DNA from: JAEUMW01 sp039807745
GTDB taxonomy: Bacteria; Pseudomonadota; Gammaproteobacteria; Burkholderiales; JAEUMW01
Reading direction: 5' to 3'
Assembly: GCA_039807745.1 (NCBI GenBank)
Contig: JBDHRV010000125.1
Span: 1-10,680 of the forward strand
DNA: 10,680 bases
Of the stretch, positions 8,065 through 10,680 are shown piece after piece. The notes under the pieces are model-generated. The model searched no databases, had not been told where the DNA came from, and saw only the letters and a list, made by a program, of their open reading frames with translations. Positions within the stretch are counted from its first letter, which is position 1; each line of letters opens with the position of its first letter. A program made the position numbers and the translations under genes.

Positions 8065-8092
8065 AGTATATCGGCCAGTCAGGCAGTTGCAA
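8065..8092 (-). promoter_or_regulatory. Predicted mrfAB promoter
   Basis: On the minus strand TTGCAA (8087-8092) serves as -35 (four of six) and TATACT (8065-8070) as -10 (five of six), with a 16-bp spacer. Transcription would begin near 8058, giving a leader of about 22 bases that contains the whole GTTC-N7-GTTC site. The complementary TAGTAT (8064-8069) on the plus strand could serve as a -10 for lexA, but I see no convincing -35 for it. Confidence 0.5.
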
Positions 8093-8120
8093 GCGCAACC
8101 TCGACACCGAGGCAGATGAC

Positions 8121-8723
8121 ATGTCCCTCACGCGACGCCAGGAAGAGGTCTACCGCTTCCTCTTCAACCACCGCTTCGACCACCCGCCGACGCTCGACGA
8201 ACTGTGCCGGGCCATGGGCCTCAAGTCGCGCGGATCGCTGCACAAGCTCATTCAGGCACTGATCGACGAGGGGCTCGTCGAACCCCTCCACCAGAAGCAG
8301 CGCGGCATCCGTCTCACCAACTTCCACGAAGCGCCGGCGGAAGACATCGAGCTCCCGTTCCTCGGCTACATCGCTGCCGGCAAACCGATCGAGGCGATCG
8401 AGAACCGCGAGCCGGTCTGCCTCGCCGCCTGGACGCGCAGCGGGCGCGAGTGCTACGTGCTGGGCGTGAAAGGCGATTCGATGATCGACGACGGCATCCT
8501 CGACGGCGACTGGGTCGTCATCGAACGGCGCGACTGGGCGCACAACGGCGAAGTCGTGGTCGCGCTCATCGACGGCCATGACGCCACGCTCAAACGCATC
8601 GAGCAGCGCGCCGGCAAGGTCACGTTGCATCCATCCAACGCCAGAATGGCGCCGATGACCTATGCGTCCGATCGCGTGACGATCCAGGGTGTGGTGATCG
8701 GACTCGTACGAAATTTCCGCTAG
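8121..8723 (+). CDS. lexA: LexA family SOS repressor/autoprotease
   Basis: A 200-residue protein with complete LexA architecture. The N-terminal winged helix (1-65) contains PPTLDELCRAMGLKSRG and SLHKLIQALIDEGLVE. The cleavage site is Ala86-Gly87 in YIAAGKPIEA. The catalytic dyad is Ser120 in GDSMIDDG and Lys158 in DATLKRIE, close to Ser119 and Lys156 of E. coli LexA. RecA-stimulated self-cleavage should therefore work. The recognition helix resembles the alphaproteobacterial KSGIHRLI type and not the RSPNAAEEHL type of E. coli, matching the direct-repeat operator upstream. GAGG at 8109-8112 is the ribosome-binding site, eight bases before the ATG. It is divergent from mrfA, and opgD follows after 53 bp. 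It may be the main LexA or a second copy dedicated to this locus. Confidence 0.93.
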   Translation: MSLTRRQEEVYRFLFNHRFDHPPTLDELCRAMGLKSRGSLHKLIQALIDEGLVEPLHQKQRGIRLTNFHEAPAEDIELPFLGYIAAGKPIEAIENREPVCLAAWTRSGRECYVLGVKGDSMIDDGILDGDWVVIERRDWAHNGEVVVALIDGHDATLKRIEQRAGKVTLHPSNARMAPMTYASDRVTIQGVVIGLVRNFR

Positions 8724-8776
8724 GAGCCATACCTGGGCTATTGTTGCGCCCGGCCCTTCGACTCCGCATCCGAACC

Positions 8777-10360
8777 ATGACCTTTACGACCTCCCGCCGC
8801 AGCTTTCTGCGGTCAGCCGTCGCGCTCGGGATGAGCGCACCGCTCCTGGGTACGAGCCGTCTCGCGGCTGCGCAACAGAAATCGCTCAACCTCGCGCCGC
8901 CCGAGAAGTTCGGCTTCGAACTCCTCGTCGAGCGTGCCCGCAAGATGGCGCAGCGCGAGTTCGTGCCGCTGCCGCGCCCCATGCCCGACGTCGTGCTGAG
9001 CCTCACCTACGACGAATGGGGCAAGATCCGGTTCGACCCCCGGTATGCGCTCTACGCGGATGGGCCTGGCGCCTATCCGGTCACGTTCTTTCACCTGGGC
9101 GAGTTCTTCCAGAAAGGCATCCGCATGCACGTCGTCGAGGACGGCCGCTCGCGCCAGATCCTCTACAGCAACGCGTACTTCGACATGCCGCGGAACAGCC
9201 CGGCGCGCAAGCTGCCCGAGCAGGTCGGATTCGCCGGGTTCCGCCTGCAGGAAGCGCGCACGCGGCCCGACTGGCGCACGCAGGACTGGATGGCGTTTCT
9301 CGGCGCCTCGTATTTTCGCGCCATCGGCGCACTGAACCAGTACGGACTTTCCGCGCGCGGCATCCTGATCGACAGCGCGGAGCCGACCGCGGAGGAGTTC
9401 CCCGACTTCACCGACTTCTTCATCGAGGAGAGCCGCGCCGAGTCCGATCCGGTGCTCGTGTACGCCTTGCTCGACGGCCCCAGCATCGCGGGCGCGTACC
9501 GCTTCGCCATCCGCCGCACCGAAGGCGTGGTGCAGGACGTCGAGGCGGCGCTGTTTCTGCGCAAGGACATCAAGCGGCTGGGCTTCGCGCCGCTCACCTC
9601 GATGTACTGGTTCGGCGAGACCGACAAGCGCCGGTTCGAGGACTGGCGCCCCGAGGTGCACGACTCCGACGGACTCGCGATCTGGACCGGCGCGGGCGAG
9701 CGCATCTGGCGGCCGCTCACCAATCAGCCGTTTGCCGTCACGTCGAGCTTCGCCGACAACGATCCCAAGGGTTTCGGGCTGCTGCAGCGCGACCGCGCGA
9801 ACGAGAACTATCTCGACGGGGTGAACTACGAACGGCGCCCCAGCCTCTGGGTCGAGCCGCTGGAGCCCTGGGGCGCCGGCTCGGTGCAGCTGATCGAGAT
9901 GCCGACCAACGACGAGATCCACGACAACATCGTGGCATATTGGCGACCCGCGGCACCCGCGCGGGCCGGCGCGTCGTATCGCCTCAAGTACCGTCTGCAC
10001 TGGCTCGCCGACGAGCCCTTTGCGCCGAGGGTTGCACGCGCCGTTACGACCCGCATCGGACGCGGCGGAGAACCGGGTACCGTGCGCCCGCAAGGCGCGT
10101 ACAAGTTCGTGGTCGATTTCGCGGGTCCGGCCCTCGATCCGCTGTGGGGCGACACCGTCAAGGCATCGCCAGTCGTGACGGCATCGCGCGGAACGCTCGG
10201 TCGCGCCTTCATCGAGCCGGTTCCAGGAACGCGCCGCTGGCGTGCGGTCTTCGATCTGAAAGCCGAAGGCACCGAGCCGGTCGAGCTAAGGCTCTACATC
10301 CAGGGCAACGGCGATGCGCTCACCGAGACATGGCTGTACCAGTTCCGGCCGCCAGCTTGA
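8777..10360 (+). CDS. opgD: Glucans biosynthesis protein D (OpgD/MdoD), Tat-exported periplasmic protein
   Basis: A 527-residue protein of the MdoG/OpgD family, which shapes osmoregulated periplasmic glucans; E. coli OpgD has beta-1,2-glucanase activity. The N-terminus carries a twin-arginine signal, SRRSFLRS at 6-13, a hydrophobic stretch, and an Ala-Ala-Ala cleavage site at 30-32 before QQKS. Family hallmarks include FGFELLVERARKMA after the signal, SMYWFGE, ADNDPKGFGLLQRDR and YERRPSLWVEPLEPWG, and a C-terminal beta-sandwich ending ETWLYQF. Length matches E. coli OpgD (about 550). The frame is open from a TTG at 8741, but the ATG at 8777 puts the arginine pair at the usual distance. No clear Shine-Dalgarno precedes either. 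It lies 53 bp behind lexA with no terminator seen, so read-through from lexA is possible. No opgH partner is in the window. Confidence 0.93.
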   Translation: MTFTTSRRSFLRSAVALGMSAPLLGTSRLAAAQQKSLNLAPPEKFGFELLVERARKMAQREFVPLPRPMPDVVLSLTYDEWGKIRFDPRYALYADGPGAYPVTFFHLGEFFQKGIRMHVVEDGRSRQILYSNAYFDMPRNSPARKLPEQVGFAGFRLQEARTRPDWRTQDWMAFLGASYFRAIGALNQYGLSARGILIDSAEPTAEEFPDFTDFFIEESRAESDPVLVYALLDGPSIAGAYRFAIRRTEGVVQDVEAALFLRKDIKRLGFAPLTSMYWFGETDKRRFEDWRPEVHDSDGLAIWTGAGERIWRPLTNQPFAVTSSFADNDPKGFGLLQRDRANENYLDGVNYERRPSLWVEPLEPWGAGSVQLIEMPTNDEIHDNIVAYWRPAAPARAGASYRLKYRLHWLADEPFAPRVARAVTTRIGRGGEPGTVRPQGAYKFVVDFAGPALDPLWGDTVKASPVVTASRGTLGRAFIEPVPGTRRWRAVFDLKAEGTEPVELRLYIQGNGDALTETWLYQFRPPA

Positions 10361-10382
10361 GAGAATGCTGCGCCGTCGCGGG

Positions 10383-10412
10383 TTGTCGCGTTTGCTTGGC
10401 TGCGGCTAGAAC
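10383..10412 (+). promoter_or_regulatory. Possible vapBC promoter
   Basis: TTGTCG (10383-10388) and TAGAAC (10407-10412), each four of six consensus bases, are 18 bp apart. Transcription would start near 10419, inside the inverted repeat that follows, as expected for an autorepressed toxin-antitoxin operon. Weak match; position relative to the repeat is the main support. Confidence 0.3.
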
Positions 10413-10438
10413 GTGTACGAACGCAGTCCATCGTACAC
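10413..10438. promoter_or_regulatory. Inverted-repeat operator of vapBC
   Basis: GTGTACGA (10413-10420), a 10-base spacer, and its exact reverse complement TCGTACAC (10431-10438) end three bases before the vapB ATG. VapB antitoxins with VapC bind palindromes of this sort at their own promoter. The repeat leaves no room for a normal ribosome-binding site, so vapB initiation may depend on a short leader. Confidence 0.65.
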
Positions 10439-10441
10439 ACC

Positions 10442-10636
10442 ATGCGAACCAACATCGTTATCGACGATGAGCTGATGGCCGAGGCACTCCGGGCCACGGG
10501 CCTCAAGACCAAGCGGGAAGCGGTCGAGCTCGGCCTCAGAACCCTGCTCCAGCTTCGCAAGCAGAGCGATCTGCGGCGTCTGCGCGGCAAGGTCGCGTGG
10601 GAAGGCGACCTTGATGCCATGAGGCGGGACAAGTGA
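10442..10636 (+). CDS. vapB: VapB-type antitoxin
   Basis: A 64-residue protein of the VapB antitoxin family. The N-terminus MRTNIVIDDELMAEALRA is the ribbon-helix-helix DNA-binding part, and TGLKTKREAVELGLRTLL is the family's characteristic second helix pair. The tail (LRRLRGKVAWEGDLDAMR) is the kind of segment that wraps around the toxin, with GKVAWEGDLD near the toxin active site. The stop codon overlaps the next start as GTGA (10633-10636), so toxin translation is coupled. An operator palindrome stands directly in front. No Shine-Dalgarno is visible. Confidence 0.92.
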   Translation: MRTNIVIDDELMAEALRATGLKTKREAVELGLRTLLQLRKQSDLRRLRGKVAWEGDLDAMRRDK

Positions 10637-10680
10637 TTCTTGTCGATTCCAGCGTCTGGATTGACTACTTTCGCGGTGCT
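10633..10680 (+). CDS. vapC: VapC-type PIN-domain toxin, first 16 codons, cut by the right edge
   Basis: Starting from the GTG at 10633, which overlaps the vapB stop by four bases, the frame reads MILVDSSVWIDYFRGA and is open to the end of the window. ILVDSSVWIDYFRG is the conserved N-terminus of VapC PIN-domain ribonucleases, with the first catalytic aspartate (Asp5). The remaining acidic residues lie outside the window, so activity cannot be judged. Confidence 0.9.
   Translation, partial: MILVDSSVWIDYFRGA

Noticed and set aside
8086..8099. GTTGC-AAGC-GCAAC inverted repeat in the lexA leader.
   Set aside because: A five-base stem is too short to call an operator or attenuator, and it overlaps the predicted mrfA -35; likely chance.
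8813..10093. A 426-codon minus-strand open frame antisense to opgD.
   Set aside because: It is a composition shadow of opgD, which has full family similarity and a Tat signal.
1..10680. CRISPR arrays, rRNA or tRNA genes, insertion sequences and tandem repeats.
   Set aside because: None was seen on reading through the window; there are no regularly spaced repeats and no transposase-like protein.

Overview
The window is GC-rich and densely coding, with short gaps. It looks like a pseudomonadotal (proteobacterial) chromosome. OpgD, which makes osmoregulated periplasmic glucans, is essentially a proteobacterial protein, and the rest of the gene content fits. The class cannot be fixed from this sequence. 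The LexA DNA-binding helix and its operator look alphaproteobacterial, while the remaining genes would fit a beta- or gammaproteobacterium equally well.

Layout, left to right: (1) the last 42 codons of an HTH antitoxin-type regulator on the plus strand; (2) a minus-strand envelope or surface-polymer block, in transcription order a sulfotransferase-fold protein of the capsular-polysaccharide (NKWYS-like) type, a PglK-like ABC flippase/exporter, and a 306-residue protein of unknown function whose predicted strand and helix order resembles an ABBA (PT-barrel) prenyltransferase; (3) a minus-strand two-gene operon, mrfA-mrfB, coding for a Hrq1/YprA-type helicase and a YprB-type RNase-H-fold exonuclease, joined by an ATGA overlap; (4) lexA, transcribed divergently from mrfA across an 85-bp gap; (5) opgD, coding for a Tat-exported periplasmic glucan protein; (6) a VapBC toxin-antitoxin operon cut by the right edge, with a clear inverted-repeat operator in front of vapB.

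The most interesting part is the lexA/mrfAB divergon. The 85-bp gap holds GTTC-N7-GTTC, the direct-repeat operator known for alphaproteobacterial LexA. The operator sits between a good mrfA promoter and the mrfA start codon. The LexA winged-helix sequence (KSRGSLHKLIQAL) is also of the alphaproteobacterial kind rather than the E. coli kind. Together these suggest a self-contained SOS-controlled DNA-repair module in which LexA represses both itself and MrfAB. In Bacillus subtilis, MrfAB repairs mitomycin C lesions.

The surface block has three same-strand genes with gaps of about 160 bp, no recognisable glycosyltransferase within the window, and one orphan protein. It may be the edge of a larger locus, although neither side of it continues as polysaccharide genes here.
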